Shown piece after piece: positions 18,418-27,199 of a stretch of 64,000 nt of DNA; positions within the stretch are counted from its first letter, which is position 1, and each line of letters starts with the position of its first letter. The notes under the pieces are model-generated. The model was not told the DNA's origin and did no database searches. It saw only the letters and a list, made by a program, of their open reading frames with translations. The translations under genes were made by a program, and so were the position numbers. The stretch covers positions 124,001-188,000 of the forward strand of contig NZ_JAFFQY010000063.1 in assembly GCF_017311575.1 (NCBI RefSeq), in the 5' to 3' direction. The DNA is from Roseococcus thiosulfatophilus (GTDB lineage: Bacteria > Pseudomonadota > Alphaproteobacteria > Acetobacterales > Acetobacteraceae).

Positions 18418-19270
18418 CGCCGCGGGGGCGCTGACCCCGCTTGGCGAGGTCGTTCGCCGTTTCGGCCTCGATGCGCGGAAGGCGCTGGGCCAGCATTTCC
18501 TGCTGGATGAGGCCGTGTGCCGCCGCATTGCCCTGCTGCCCGGCGACCTGGCCGGCCGGCACGTGCTGGAGGTGGGGCCAGGGCCGGGCGGGCTGACCCG
18601 CGCGCTGCTGGCGCATCCGCTGGCGCATCTCACCGCCGTGGAACTGGATGAGCGCGCGCTGGCCGCCCTGGCCGAGGTGGAGGCCGCGCATCCGGGCCGG
18701 CTGACCGTGCTGCGGCAGGACGCGCGGCACTTCCATGGCGCCACGGAGCTCCCCGCCCCCCGCCAGGTGGTGGCGAACCTGCCCTACAATGTCGGCACGC
18801 CCCTGCTGATCGGCTGGCTGCGCGAGGCCGCCGCCTGGGAGCGCCTGACGCTGATGTTCCAGGAGGAGGTGGCCTTCCGCATCACCGCCGCCCCGGGGAC
18901 GGAGCATTACGGGCGGCTCGCGGTGCTGTCGCAATGGGTGGCGTCCTGCGCCATTGGGCTGCGCCTGCCGCCGGGTGCCTTCCGCCCGCCGCCCAAGGTG
19001 CATTCGGCCGTGGTGGTGCTGACACCCCATGCCGAGCAGCCACCGCCGGAACTCTTCCGCGCCATGGAGCGCATCACCGCCGCCGCCTTCGGGCAGCGGC
19101 GCAAGATGCTGCGCGGCGCCCTCAAGCCGCTCGGCCAGGCGGAGGCGCTGCTGGCTGCCTGCGGCATCGCGCCCGAGCGCCGGGCGGAGGAACTGCCCGT
19201 TTCCGCCTTCGACGCGCTGGCACGCGCATGGCTGGCGCGCGGCGAAGAGGCAGGCCAAGCTACCCCCTGA
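18401..19270 (+). CDS. rsmA: 16S rRNA (adenine1518-N6/adenine1519-N6)-dimethyltransferase
   Basis: Dimethylates two adjacent adenines near the 3' end of 16S rRNA late in small-subunit assembly (KsgA). It has 289 residues. The SAM motif EVGPGPGGLTRALL is at about 47-60, VELDERAL follows, and the catalytic NLPYNV is near 127-132; the N-terminal KALGQHFLLDEAV is diagnostic. The start is TTG at 18401, overlapping surA by 17 bases; no better in-frame start precedes the conserved region, and no strong Shine-Dalgarno is seen, so translation probably depends on surA. Confidence 0.92.
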   Translation: MTSASDAAGALTPLGEVVRRFGLDARKALGQHFLLDEAVCRRIALLPGDLAGRHVLEVGPGPGGLTRALLAHPLAHLTAVELDERALAALAEVEAAHPGRLTVLRQDARHFHGATELPAPRQVVANLPYNVGTPLLIGWLREAAAWERLTLMFQEEVAFRITAAPGTEHYGRLAVLSQWVASCAIGLRLPPGAFRPPPKVHSAVVVLTPHAEQPPPELFRAMERITAAAFGQRRKMLRGALKPLGQAEALLAACGIAPERRAEELPVSAFDALARAWLARGEEAGQATP

Positions 19271-19290
19271 AACAACGGGGGAATGACGCC

Positions 19291-20172
19291 ATGAAGCGGC
19301 TGCAACTGGGCGATGTGACCATCACGAGCCTGATCGAGCGAGACGGCCCCTGGCGCACCCCGCAGGAATTCTTCCTGGGCTGGAACGCCGAGGCCCAGGC
19401 CGACAACATGGCGGGGCTGGAGCCCGAGGTCTTCGACCGCGCCAGCGGCAAGATGGTCATCACCTACCAGACCTTCGTGGTCCGCACGCCGAAGCATGTG
19501 ATCCTGGTGGACACCTGCACCGGTGAGCACAAGGGCTACCCGCCGCCCATGGACTTCCCCAAGCAGCCCTGGATGGACGCGCTGACCGCCGAGGGCCTGA
19601 CGCCCGAGGATGTGGACTACGTCTTCTGCACGCACCTGCACATTGACCACAGCGGCTGGAACACCAAGCTGGTGGATGGCCGCTGGGTGCCGACCTTCCC
19701 CAACGCCAAATACATCTTCCACAAGGGCGAATATGCCGCCTGGGAGGCGCTGGACGCCCAGGGCGTCGAGAAGGCCGGCGGCGCGGGCGGCGTGTGGCGC
19801 ATGAACTGCCTGCCCATCGTCGAGGCCGGCCAGGCGCTGCTGGTGGATGAGAGCTACACGCTGGATGACTGCCTCAGCCTGATCCTGACGCCCGGCCACA
19901 CCCCCTGCCATTGCTGCGTGAAGATCGAGAGCCGGGGACAGCGCGCCATCATCGCGGGCGACATGATGCACCACCAGTTGCAGTGCACGGACCCCTCGCT
20001 GTCCACCATTTTCTGCTGGGACCCGAAGCAGGCCGAGGCCTCGCGCCGGCGGGTCTTCGAGGAGGTCGCGGACACGCCCACGCTGATGCTGCCCATCCAT
20101 TTCGCGCACCCGACGGTGGGGCGGCTGAAGGGCGCCGAGCGCGGGTTCAAGTGGGAGTTCGTGCGGGAGTGA
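19291..20172 (+). CDS. MBL-fold metallo-hydrolase
   Basis: A 293-residue metallo-beta-lactamase-fold enzyme. The zinc motif THLHIDHSGW carries H115, H117, D119 and H120; TPGHTPCHC supplies the next histidine, GDMMHHQ the bridging aspartate and PIHFAHP the last histidine, so both metal sites look complete. It has no signal peptide. Substrate cannot be assigned; relatives are quorum-quenching lactonases and assorted hydrolases. It follows rsmA by 20 bases (start ATG 19291) but is not functionally linked to it in an obvious way. An AGGGC/GCCCT hairpin and repeat copy B follow the stop. Confidence 0.85.
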   Translation: MKRLQLGDVTITSLIERDGPWRTPQEFFLGWNAEAQADNMAGLEPEVFDRASGKMVITYQTFVVRTPKHVILVDTCTGEHKGYPPPMDFPKQPWMDALTAEGLTPEDVDYVFCTHLHIDHSGWNTKLVDGRWVPTFPNAKYIFHKGEYAAWEALDAQGVEKAGGAGGVWRMNCLPIVEAGQALLVDESYTLDDCLSLILTPGHTPCHCCVKIESRGQRAIIAGDMMHHQLQCTDPSLSTIFCWDPKQAEASRRRVFEEVADTPTLMLPIHFAHPTVGRLKGAERGFKWEFVRE

Positions 20173-20208
20173 TGGCGGCGGGGGAAAGGGCTTTCGCCCT
20201 GGCGCGCG

Positions 20209-20253
20209 GCTGATTCACGCCTTCGGCGATACCGCCGAAGGCGATCAGACGCT
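20209..20253. repeat. Dispersed hairpin repeat, copy B
   Basis: Nearly perfect hairpin: CTGAT (20210-20214) pairs with ATCAG (20244-20248), and CGCCTTCGGCG (20218-20228) pairs with CGCCGAAGGCG (20233-20243) around a 4-base loop, followed by ACGCTA. It lies between the MBL gene and the pseudouridine synthase gene and has no T run. Confidence 0.65.
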
Positions 20254-20265
20254 AAACCCCACCCC

Positions 20266-21246
20266 ATGTCCTTCGCCACCCTGACCGTCCCGCCCGCCGA
20301 GGCGGACACCCGCCTCGACCGCTGGCTCCGCCGCCGCTACCCGGCCCTTACCCAGGGCGCGCTGCAAAAGATGCTCCGCACCGGGCAGATCCGGGTGGAT
20401 GGCAAGCGCGCCGAGGCCAATACGCGCCTCGCCGCCGGGCAGGAGGTGCGCCTGCCCCCCATGCCCGACACGCCCGCGCCGAAGGCCGAGCCGCGCCCCA
20501 TCCCGGAGGCCGCCGCGCGCGAACTCCAGGCGCGCGTGCTGTATCGGGACGCCAGCGTGATCGTGCTGGACAAGCCGCCGGGCCTGGCCGTGCAGGGCGG
20601 GCCCGGCATCACGAAGCATCTGGACGGCATGCTGGACGCGCTGGCCTTCGACGGCGAGCGCCCGCGCCTGGTGCACCGGCTGGACCGTGACACCTCGGGC
20701 GTGCTGCTGCTGGCCCGGACGGTCCAGGCGGCGGCCTTCCTCGCCAAGGCCTTCCGCGGCCGCGATGTGGAGAAGACTTACTGGGCCGTGGTGGTCGGCG
20801 AACCCCTGCACCACGCCGGCACGATCGAGATGCCGCTGATGAAGGAAGGCGGTGGCGGGCGGGAGCGCGTGGTGGCCGCCCCCCCGGGCGCGCGGGGCCC
20901 GGACGTGGTTCGCTCCACCACCGAATACCGCCTGCTGGACGTGGCCAAGCGCCGCGCCGCCCTGCTGGAGATGAAGCCGCACACCGGCCGCACCCACCAG
21001 CTGCGCGTCCACTGCGCCACCGCCCTCAGCACGCCCATCCTGGGCGATGGAAAATATGGCGGTGCGGCCGCGCATCTCGAGGGGCTGTCAGGCAGTTTGC
21101 ACCTGCACGCCCGCGCCTTGCGGGTGCCGCACCCTGATGGCGGGGTGCTCGAGGCCATGGCCGCGCCCCCGCCGCACATGGAGGAAACCATGCGCTTCCT
21201 GGGCTTCGACAACCCCGCCCCCAAGCCCCCCCGGCGCCTCGCATGA
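20266..21246 (+). CDS. rluC: RluA/RluC-family 23S rRNA pseudouridine synthase
   Basis: Converts specific uridines of large-subunit rRNA to pseudouridine; 326 residues. The N-terminal S4 RNA-binding domain (about 8-65: RLDRWLRRRYPALTQGALQKMLRTGQIRVDGKRAE) precedes the catalytic domain with HRLDRDTSGVLLLA, in which Asp is the nucleophile, and the motif PHTGRTHQLRVH. The N-terminal S4 domain and length favour RluC over RluA, but the exact target positions are inferred. Its stop overlaps the AsmA start (ATGA). Confidence 0.88.
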   Translation: MSFATLTVPPAEADTRLDRWLRRRYPALTQGALQKMLRTGQIRVDGKRAEANTRLAAGQEVRLPPMPDTPAPKAEPRPIPEAAARELQARVLYRDASVIVLDKPPGLAVQGGPGITKHLDGMLDALAFDGERPRLVHRLDRDTSGVLLLARTVQAAAFLAKAFRGRDVEKTYWAVVVGEPLHHAGTIEMPLMKEGGGGRERVVAAPPGARGPDVVRSTTEYRLLDVAKRRAALLEMKPHTGRTHQLRVHCATALSTPILGDGKYGGAAAHLEGLSGSLHLHARALRVPHPDGGVLEAMAAPPPHMEETMRFLGFDNPAPKPPRRLA

Positions 21247-23546
21247 AGAAATTTCTGATCGGCCTGCTGGCCGTGGTCGTCGCGCTGCCGCTGCTGGCGG
21301 TGGCGGGCTTCATGCTGTTCTTCGACGCCGATGCCTTCCGCCCGCGCGCCGAACGCGCGGCGAGCCAGGCGCTGGGCCATCCGGTCCGCATCGAGGGGCC
21401 GCTGACGCTGCGCCCGGCCCTGACGCCCAGCCTGGGCGCCAGCCGCATCACGGCCACGGGGGCCGATGGCGCGCCCATCCTGTCCATCGAGGATGCCACG
21501 CTGCGCCTCGCCATCCTGCCGCTGAGCCGTGGCCATGTGGAAGTGGACCGGCTGGAACTGACGGGCGGCGTGCTGCGCCTGGATGCCAATGCCTGGGCGC
21601 GTGCCGCCGCGCCCGAGGCCGCCGTGCCCGCGCCGGCGCCCGGCGAAGCACGGGAGCCCATGACGCTCGACCTGCGCGCCGCCCGCCTCGCGGATTGGCG
21701 GGTGACCCATGGCGGCGAGACCTTCACCCTGGCCGAGGCGACCCTCACCAGCCCCTCGGCCGGCGCGCCGCTGGCCCTGGCCGCGCGCGGTGAATGGCGG
21801 GCCACGCCGCTGGTCCTGGAAGGGGAGGTGGCCCCGCCCCAGGCCTGGATGGGCGCGGGCGAGGCCCCCTTCGCGCTGAACCTCACCGCCGCCGGGGCGC
21901 GGCTTTCCGTCGAAGGCCAGCGCCGTGGTGCCGTGGTTCAGGGGCGTATTGCGGGAGAAGTTCCGGCCCTGGCCGCCCTCTCGCCGCTGGTCGGGCAGCC
22001 GCTGCCGGCGCTGACCGGTGTCTCCCTGCGCGCCGAGGGCGGGCTGGGGGAGGGGCCGCCCCGCTTCAGCAACCTCGAGCTCCGCGCCACGGGGGGCGAG
22101 GTCATGGGCGTCACCCTCGCCGCGCTGGAGCTGCGCCTGCCCGCGCCGGACGCGCCGCTGGAAGGCAATGCCCGCCTCGCTTGGCGCGGCGCGCCGCTGG
22201 AGGTCGCGCTGCGTGCCCCGCCCGCCGCCCTCATGGCTGGTGGCCCCGCCGAGGTCACGGCGCGAGTGGCCTCCGGCCAGGCGGTGATGACGGTGGCCGG
22301 CAATTGGCCCCAGGCGCTGCGGTTGGAGGCGGATGTGCCGGAGCTCGCCGCCCTGTCGCCGCTGGCGGGTCGGCCGCTGCCGCCGGTGACCGGCCTCGCG
22401 CTCCGGGCGGACCTGACGGTGCGCGGGCAGGAGGGCGTGTCCATCAGCCAGTTCACCGCCGAATCCTCGGCGGGTGACCTGGCAGGCTCGCTACAGTTGG
22501 GCTGGGCCGACCGGCCGCGCATGCGGGGGCAGGTCCAATCGCGGCGGCTCGACCTGGGGGCATTGCGGCTGCCGGCCGCCCCGGCGGGTGCGGGTGTGCC
22601 CGCGCCCGCCGCGCCGGCCCCCACCCCGGCGGAGCCGGCGCGGCTGATCCCGGCCACGCCGCTCGACCTCGCCTTCCTGCGGGGTTTCGACGCCGACCTG
22701 CGCTTCACCCTGGCCGAGCTGGTGCAGCCCGGCCTGGCCGCCACCGCCGTCGAGGGCCGCTTCGTGAACGCGGCGGGCGAGGCGCGGCTGAACCCCTTCG
22801 CCGCGAATGTGCCCGGCGGGCGGCTCACGCTGAGGGTGGCGGCCGATGCGCGCGGGCAGGTGCCGCTGGTGCAGGTGTCCGGGGGCGGGCAGGGACTCGA
22901 CCTCGCGGCGCTGCTCGCTTCCATCGGCACCCAGGCGCCCACGGGCGGGCGGGCCGATCTCGAGATGGATCTGCGCGGGCAGGGGGCCGAGCTGCGCGCC
23001 CTGGCGGCAACGCTGACGGGGCATCTGGGCGTGGCCGTCATTGACGCCCGGCTGGGCGGCGGGCTGGGCCAGACCTTGCAGCAGCTCACGCCGCTGCTGG
23101 CCCCCGGCGCGCCGCTGGCCTGCCTCGCCTTCCGCACCGATGTGGAGCAGGGGCTGGCGCGGGTGACGACGCTGTTCCTTGACGGCGCGGCGGGGCGCGT
23201 GGCGGGGGAGGGGACGATTCGTCTCTCCGACGAGGTGCTGGCCATGCGCCTGCTGACTGACCTGCGCGTGGCCGGGCTGCGCGTCCGTGCCCCTGTGCCG
23301 CTGACCGGGCGGCTGATGGCGCCCCGGCTGGAGGGGGCGGGCCTCATCGCCGGCGCCCTGGGCGGTGGCGGCATGCCCTCGCTGCCCGATTGCGCCACCA
23401 CGCTGCGCATCGCGCGTGGCGGGCGGGATGGGCCGGTGCCCGCCAACCCCACGCCCGCCACCACCGAGACCGCGCCGGCCGAGGGCGCCATCCCGGGTGC
23501 GCCCCCGGCGGTGAACGAGCTTTTGCGCGGTTTCCTGCGGCGTTAG
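21243..23546 (+). CDS. AsmA family protein
   Basis: A large periplasm-facing protein of 767 residues anchored by an N-terminal membrane helix (KKFLIGLLAVVVALPLLAVAGFMLFF). AsmA-type proteins are long beta-helical grooves thought to move phospholipids between membranes. The N-terminal domain shows the family pattern (ALGHPVRIEGPLTLRPALTPSLGASRITA) and the C-terminal segment the repeated GRADLEMDLRGQGAELRALAATLTGHLGV motif. A Pro/Ala-rich linker lies near residues 445-465. It overlaps rluC by 4 bases and is followed by a strong terminator. Confidence 0.87.
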   Translation: MKKFLIGLLAVVVALPLLAVAGFMLFFDADAFRPRAERAASQALGHPVRIEGPLTLRPALTPSLGASRITATGADGAPILSIEDATLRLAILPLSRGHVEVDRLELTGGVLRLDANAWARAAAPEAAVPAPAPGEAREPMTLDLRAARLADWRVTHGGETFTLAEATLTSPSAGAPLALAARGEWRATPLVLEGEVAPPQAWMGAGEAPFALNLTAAGARLSVEGQRRGAVVQGRIAGEVPALAALSPLVGQPLPALTGVSLRAEGGLGEGPPRFSNLELRATGGEVMGVTLAALELRLPAPDAPLEGNARLAWRGAPLEVALRAPPAALMAGGPAEVTARVASGQAVMTVAGNWPQALRLEADVPELAALSPLAGRPLPPVTGLALRADLTVRGQEGVSISQFTAESSAGDLAGSLQLGWADRPRMRGQVQSRRLDLGALRLPAAPAGAGVPAPAAPAPTPAEPARLIPATPLDLAFLRGFDADLRFTLAELVQPGLAATAVEGRFVNAAGEARLNPFAANVPGGRLTLRVAADARGQVPLVQVSGGGQGLDLAALLASIGTQAPTGGRADLEMDLRGQGAELRALAATLTGHLGVAVIDARLGGGLGQTLQQLTPLLAPGAPLACLAFRTDVEQGLARVTTLFLDGAAGRVAGEGTIRLSDEVLAMRLLTDLRVAGLRVRAPVPLTGRLMAPRLEGAGLIAGALGGGGMPSLPDCATTLRIARGGRDGPVPANPTPATTETAPAEGAIPGAPPAVNELLRGFLRR

Positions 23547-23584
23547 GCCGTGATCCACCTGGATGGATCACGGCCTCGCTTTGT
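23546..23584 (+). terminator. Intrinsic terminator after the AsmA gene
   Basis: A perfect 12-bp stem (GGCCGTGATCCA at 23546-23557 with its complement at 23564-23575) and a 6-base loop; the AsmA stop codon abuts the left arm. A T-rich tail (CGCTTTGTTT) follows. Confidence 0.88.
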
Positions 23585-23590
23585 TTCAGC

Positions 23591-23638
23591 GACTGATTCA
23601 CCGCTCCGGCGATTCCGCCTCCGCGGATCAGACGCTAG
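23591..23638. repeat. Dispersed hairpin repeat, copy C
   Basis: CTGAT (23593-23597) pairs with ATCAG (23627-23631); inside, CCGC/GCGG and GGCG/CGCC segments pair around ATT with a 3x3 internal loop. It ends ACGCTAGG like copy A. It lies directly between the AsmA terminator and the ATP12 gene, ten bases before its start codon. Confidence 0.65.
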
Positions 23639-23647
23639 GATGAGCGC

Positions 23648-24349
23648 ATGAAGCGTTTCTGGGACCATGCCTCGGTCGTGCCCGCGGCGGAGGGTTTCGC
23701 CGTGCATCTCGACGGCAAGCCGGTGCGTCTGCCGGGTGGCGGGACGCTGGCCGTGCAGACCCGCGCGCTGGCCGAGGCGCTGGCCGCCGAATGGCAGGCC
23801 GCCGGCGGCGCCCGCGATGGCGAGATGAGCTGGGAGGACGTGCCGCTCTCGCGCCTCATCGGCACCGCGGCGGAGCGCATCGCGCCCGCGCCGGAGGCCA
23901 CCATGCTGGCCATCGCCAAGTATGGCGAGACCGACCTGCTCTGCTACCGCGCCGAGGATCCGGTGCTGGCCGCCCGCCAGCATGCGGGCTGGCAACCCTG
24001 GCTCGACTGGTCGGCCGAGGTGCTGGGCGCGCGGCTGGCGGTGACGGATGGGCTGATGCCCGTGGCGCAGGAACCCGTGGCCCTGGCCGCCCTGGCCCGC
24101 GCGGTGGCGCGGCTTGACGCGCTGCGGCTGTCCGCCCTGGGCGTGCTGGTGCCGGCGCTGGGCAGCCTGGTGCTGGGCCTGGCCGTGCAGCGCGGCGCCC
24201 TGGCCGTGGAGGAGGCGCATCGCCTTTCCATCCTGGATGAGCTGTTCCAGGAGGAGCAATGGGGCCTCGACTGGATGGCCGAGGAACGGCGGGAGAAGGT
24301 GGCGACCGACCTGCGCCTCGCCGTGCGGCTGCTGGAACTGGCGCCGTGA
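23648..24349 (+). CDS. ATP12 family F1-ATPase assembly chaperone
   Basis: A 233-residue protein of the ATP12 family, which in mitochondria holds the F1 alpha subunit before assembly and is conserved in alphaproteobacteria. Hallmarks are MKRFWDHASVVPAAEGFAVHLDGKPVRLPGGGTLAVQTRALAEALAAEW at the N terminus, MSWEDVPLSRLIGTAAERI, and the later KYGETDLLCYRAE. Its stop overlaps the start of the acylphosphatase gene (GTGA). The role in this organism is inferred from the family. Confidence 0.9.
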   Translation: MKRFWDHASVVPAAEGFAVHLDGKPVRLPGGGTLAVQTRALAEALAAEWQAAGGARDGEMSWEDVPLSRLIGTAAERIAPAPEATMLAIAKYGETDLLCYRAEDPVLAARQHAGWQPWLDWSAEVLGARLAVTDGLMPVAQEPVALAALARAVARLDALRLSALGVLVPALGSLVLGLAVQRGALAVEEAHRLSILDELFQEEQWGLDWMAEERREKVATDLRLAVRLLELAP

Positions 24350-24621
24350 CCGCCCTGCGGCTGCGCATCACGGGCCGCGTGCAGGGGGTGGGCTTCCGCG
24401 ACTGGCTGCTGGCGGAGGCGGAGCGGCACGGGCTATCCGGCTGGGTCCGCAACCGTGCCGACGGCACGGTCGAGGCCTTGCTGGCGGGCGAGACGCCGGC
24501 GGTGCAGGCGGTGGTCTCGGCCTGCCGGCTGGGGCCGCCGCTGGCGCGTGTGACCGCCATCGAGGAGAGCTTCGCCGAACCCCCCGGCGAGCCAGGATTC
24601 CAACGCCTTCCGACACTTTAA
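24346..24621 (+). CDS. Acylphosphatase
   Basis: A small enzyme of 91 residues that hydrolyses acyl phosphates such as carbamoyl phosphate. The active-site loop GRVQGVGFRDW (catalytic Arg) is at about 11-21 and the conserved Asn lies in GWVRNRADGTVEALL. The start is GTG at 24346, overlapping the ATP12 stop as GTGA, which gives exactly the family N terminus; the longer frame from 24259 lies inside the ATP12 gene. Confidence 0.92.
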   Translation: MTALRLRITGRVQGVGFRDWLLAEAERHGLSGWVRNRADGTVEALLAGETPAVQAVVSACRLGPPLARVTAIEESFAEPPGEPGFQRLPTL

Positions 24622-24855
24622 CCTCGAGACCCCTTGCTTTTTTTGCTGCGATGCATCATGTGTCCGGCGTCAGCGGGGAAGCACCCCGCCCGGATCCGGC
24701 CGCGTGAGCGGCGCCGTGCCACGGCCCTTATCGTGGCGCACCAGGCAGCCGAACTGCCGGATTCCCGATGCTCTCTCCCGGATCAGCCCAGCCACGCGGG
24801 GTGTCCACCCTGAACTTCGCGGCCCGTGACGCGGCGCCGCGCTGCTGGATTTATC
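24622..24855 (+). promoter_or_regulatory. Structured leader region before the DEAD-box helicase gene
   Basis: A 234-base gap with no coding frame. It has an AT-rich start with seven T in a row (about 24635-24645), then a hairpin GCGGGG/CCCCGC (24673-24678 with 24684-24689), a CCGGATCCGG palindrome and a GTGCCACG/CGTGGCGCAC inverted repeat. Long structured leaders are common on cold-inducible DEAD-box genes, so a folded 5' UTR is likely, but no promoter could be fixed. Confidence 0.4.
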
Positions 24856-26193
24856 ATGACCACTTTCGCTGAAATGAACCTCAACCCGCTGCTGCTGCGC
24901 GCGCTGGAAGAGGCCGGTTACACCGCCCCCACCCCCATCCAGACCAAGGCCATCCCGACCGTGCTGTCGGGCCGTGACGTGCTGGGCATCGCCCAGACCG
25001 GCACCGGGAAGACCGCCGCCTTCGCCCTGCCCATCCTGCACCGCCTGGCCGAGACGCCCGGCCGCCCGCCCAAGGGCGGCTGTCGCGTGCTGGTGCTGAG
25101 CCCGACGCGCGAGCTGGCCAGCCAGATCGCCGACAGCTTCAAGGCCTATGGCAAGCACATGGGCTTCTCCGTCGCCACCATCTTCGGCGGCGTGGGCCAT
25201 GCACCGCAGCAGCGGGCGCTGGCCCGCGGCGTGGACGTGGTGGTGGCCACCCCCGGCCGCCTGCTGGACCACATGAACAGCCGCGCCGCGCGCCTGGATC
25301 ACACCCAGATCCTGGTGCTGGACGAGGCCGACCAGATGCTGGACCGCGGCTTCCTGCCCGCCATCCGGCAGGTGGTCCGCGCGGTGCCGACGGACCGCAC
25401 CACGCTGTTCTTCTCGGCCACCATGCCGCCCGACATCGCGAAGCTCGCGGCCGACATGCTGCGTGAACCCGTGCGGATCGAGGTGACGCCCGTCGCCACC
25501 ACGGCCGAGCGCGTGAACCAGCGCTGCATCATCCTGGAAGGCGGGCAGAAGCGCGCGACGCTCGCCAAGCTGCTCAAGGAGGATGGCGTGGGCCGCGTGC
25601 TGGTCTTCGCCCGCACCAAGCATGGCGCCGACAAGATCGTGAAGTCGCTGGAGCAGGACGGGCTCAGCGCCAACGCCATCCATGGCAACAAGGGCCAGTC
25701 CCAGCGTGAGCGCGCCCTGGCCGAGTTCAAGTCCGGCCGCGCGCCCATCCTGGTGGCGACCGACATCGCGGCGCGCGGCATTGATGTGCCGGACGTGACG
25801 CATGTCATCCAGCACGAGCTGCCGGAAGTGCCCGAGACCTATGTCCACCGCATCGGCCGCACCGCGCGTGCCGGCGCCTCGGGCCAGGCCATCGCGCTGG
25901 TGGCCCCGGACGAGATCGGACTGCTGCGCGCGATCGAGCGCACCACGCGCCAGAAGATCGAGACCTCGGACATCCGCACCGACCGTTCGCGCCCGCTGGA
26001 TGACCGCGCCACCCCCGCCCGCCCGCAGCGCGGCCGGCCCGGGCCGCAGCGCCCGGCCAAGCCCGCGCCGCGCGGCGACCACCGGGAGGAGCGCAGCTCC
26101 GCCCCGCGCAGCTTCGTGAAGCCTGCGGGCAGCGAGGGGCGTCGCCGCCCGGGCGCGCCGCAGCAGCGCGGTTTTCTCGCGCGCGGACCCTGA
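24856..26193 (+). CDS. rhlE: DEAD-box ATP-dependent RNA helicase (RhlE type)
   Basis: An RNA helicase of 445 residues that remodels RNA in ribosome assembly and decay. Ordered motifs: Q motif GYTAPTPIQ, motif I AQTGTGKT (about 49-56), PTRELA, ATPGRL, motif II DEAD, motif III SAT, then ATDIAARGIDVP and HRIGRTARAG. A basic, proline- and arginine-rich tail begins near residue 385 and probably binds RNA. ATG 24856 is chosen over 24826 because the core MTTFAEMNLNPLLLRAL is the standard RhlE N terminus. The gene stands alone behind a long leader. Confidence 0.9.
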   Translation: MTTFAEMNLNPLLLRALEEAGYTAPTPIQTKAIPTVLSGRDVLGIAQTGTGKTAAFALPILHRLAETPGRPPKGGCRVLVLSPTRELASQIADSFKAYGKHMGFSVATIFGGVGHAPQQRALARGVDVVVATPGRLLDHMNSRAARLDHTQILVLDEADQMLDRGFLPAIRQVVRAVPTDRTTLFFSATMPPDIAKLAADMLREPVRIEVTPVATTAERVNQRCIILEGGQKRATLAKLLKEDGVGRVLVFARTKHGADKIVKSLEQDGLSANAIHGNKGQSQRERALAEFKSGRAPILVATDIAARGIDVPDVTHVIQHELPEVPETYVHRIGRTARAGASGQAIALVAPDEIGLLRAIERTTRQKIETSDIRTDRSRPLDDRATPARPQRGRPGPQRPAKPAPRGDHREERSSAPRSFVKPAGSEGRRRPGAPQQRGFLARGP

Positions 26194-26245
26194 GGTGACC
26201 GCACGGGGCTGATGGCGCTAGCCTGGGCAAAACCCAGGAGACGTC

Positions 26246-27199
26246 ATGGCCCCGCTTCTGCTTCTCTGGCACGACAACACCGCCCCGTATCGCCGCGCCT
26301 TGGAAGAGGCCGGCGTGGCGGGGCGTTTCCGCATCCAGGAGCTGAAACGGGCCGAGACGCCTGACGCTGCCCTGCTGGCCGAGGCCGAGGGGCTGCTGGC
26401 CTGGGGCGCCCCGCCGGGCCTGTTGGCGCAGATGCCCAAGCTGCGCTGGGTGCAGGCGCTGACGGCCGGCGTGGAGAACTGGATCGGCCGGGCGGACCTC
26501 CGTTCCGACGTCACGCTGTGCTGCGCGCGCGGGACCCACCGCGTGCAGATGCCCGAGAACATCCTGGGCGCGCTTTTCCACATCACGAAGCCCTATCACG
26601 CCGCCGCCATGGACCAGCGGGAATCGCGCTGGACACGGCGTGTGGCGGCCACCCTGGCGGGAAAGACGCTGGGTATATTGGGCCTGGGTGCCATCGGCGT
26701 GGAGCTGGCGCGCAAGGCGGCCGCGCTGGAGATGCGCGTCATCGGCACCCGCCGCAGCCCCGGCGCCGTGCCGCATGTGGAGCAGGTGTTCGGCCCGGAC
26801 GAGACCGACGCGGTGCTGGCGCAGTCGGACTTCGTGCTGCTGCTGCTGCCCGCCACGCCCGAGACCGACAACCTGATGAACGCCGCGCGAATCGGGCGGA
26901 TGAAGCGCGACGCTTGGCTGATCAATTTCGGCCGCGGTTCCGCCATCGTGGACGAGGAACTTGTCCAGGCCCTGAAGGACGGCGTGATCGCGGGCGCGGT
27001 GCTGGACGTGTTCCGCGAGGAGCCATTGCCCCAGAGCCACCCCTTCTGGACCACCCCCAACTGCGTGGTGCTGCCCCATATCGGCGGGCTGCACCCGGAG
27101 CGCGACAAGGTGGTGGCGGCCCTTTTCGCCGAGAATGCGCGCCGCCTGCTGGCGGGCGAGCCGCTGTCCCAGGCGGTGGACCCGAAGCTGGGCTACTGA
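26246..27199 (+). CDS. D-2-hydroxyacid dehydrogenase
   Basis: An NAD-dependent D-isomer-specific 2-hydroxyacid dehydrogenase of 317 residues. The Rossmann loop [14 protein letters not shown] is at about 146-159. The catalytic triad is visible: Arg in [13 protein letters not shown], Glu in FREEPLPQ, and His in PHIGGLHPE. It lacks the phosphoglycerate-dehydrogenase regulatory domains, so a glyoxylate/hydroxypyruvate reductase-like or general 2-ketoacid role fits. It starts after GGAG (26238-26241) and converges with lipB, overlapping it by 7 bases. Confidence 0.88.
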   Translation: MAPLLLLWHDNTAPYRRALEEAGVAGRFRIQELKRAETPDAALLAEAEGLLAWGAPPGLLAQMPKLRWVQALTAGVENWIGRADLRSDVTLCCARGTHRVQMPENILGALFHITKPYHAAAMDQRESRWTRRVAATLAGKTLGILGLGAIGVELARKAAALEMRVIGTRRSPGAVPHVEQVFGPDETDAVLAQSDFVLLLLPATPETDNLMNAARIGRMKRDAWLINFGRGSAIVDEELVQALKDGVIAGAVLDVFREEPLPQSHPFWTTPNCVVLPHIGGLHPERDKVVAALFAENARRLLAGEPLSQAVDPKLGY

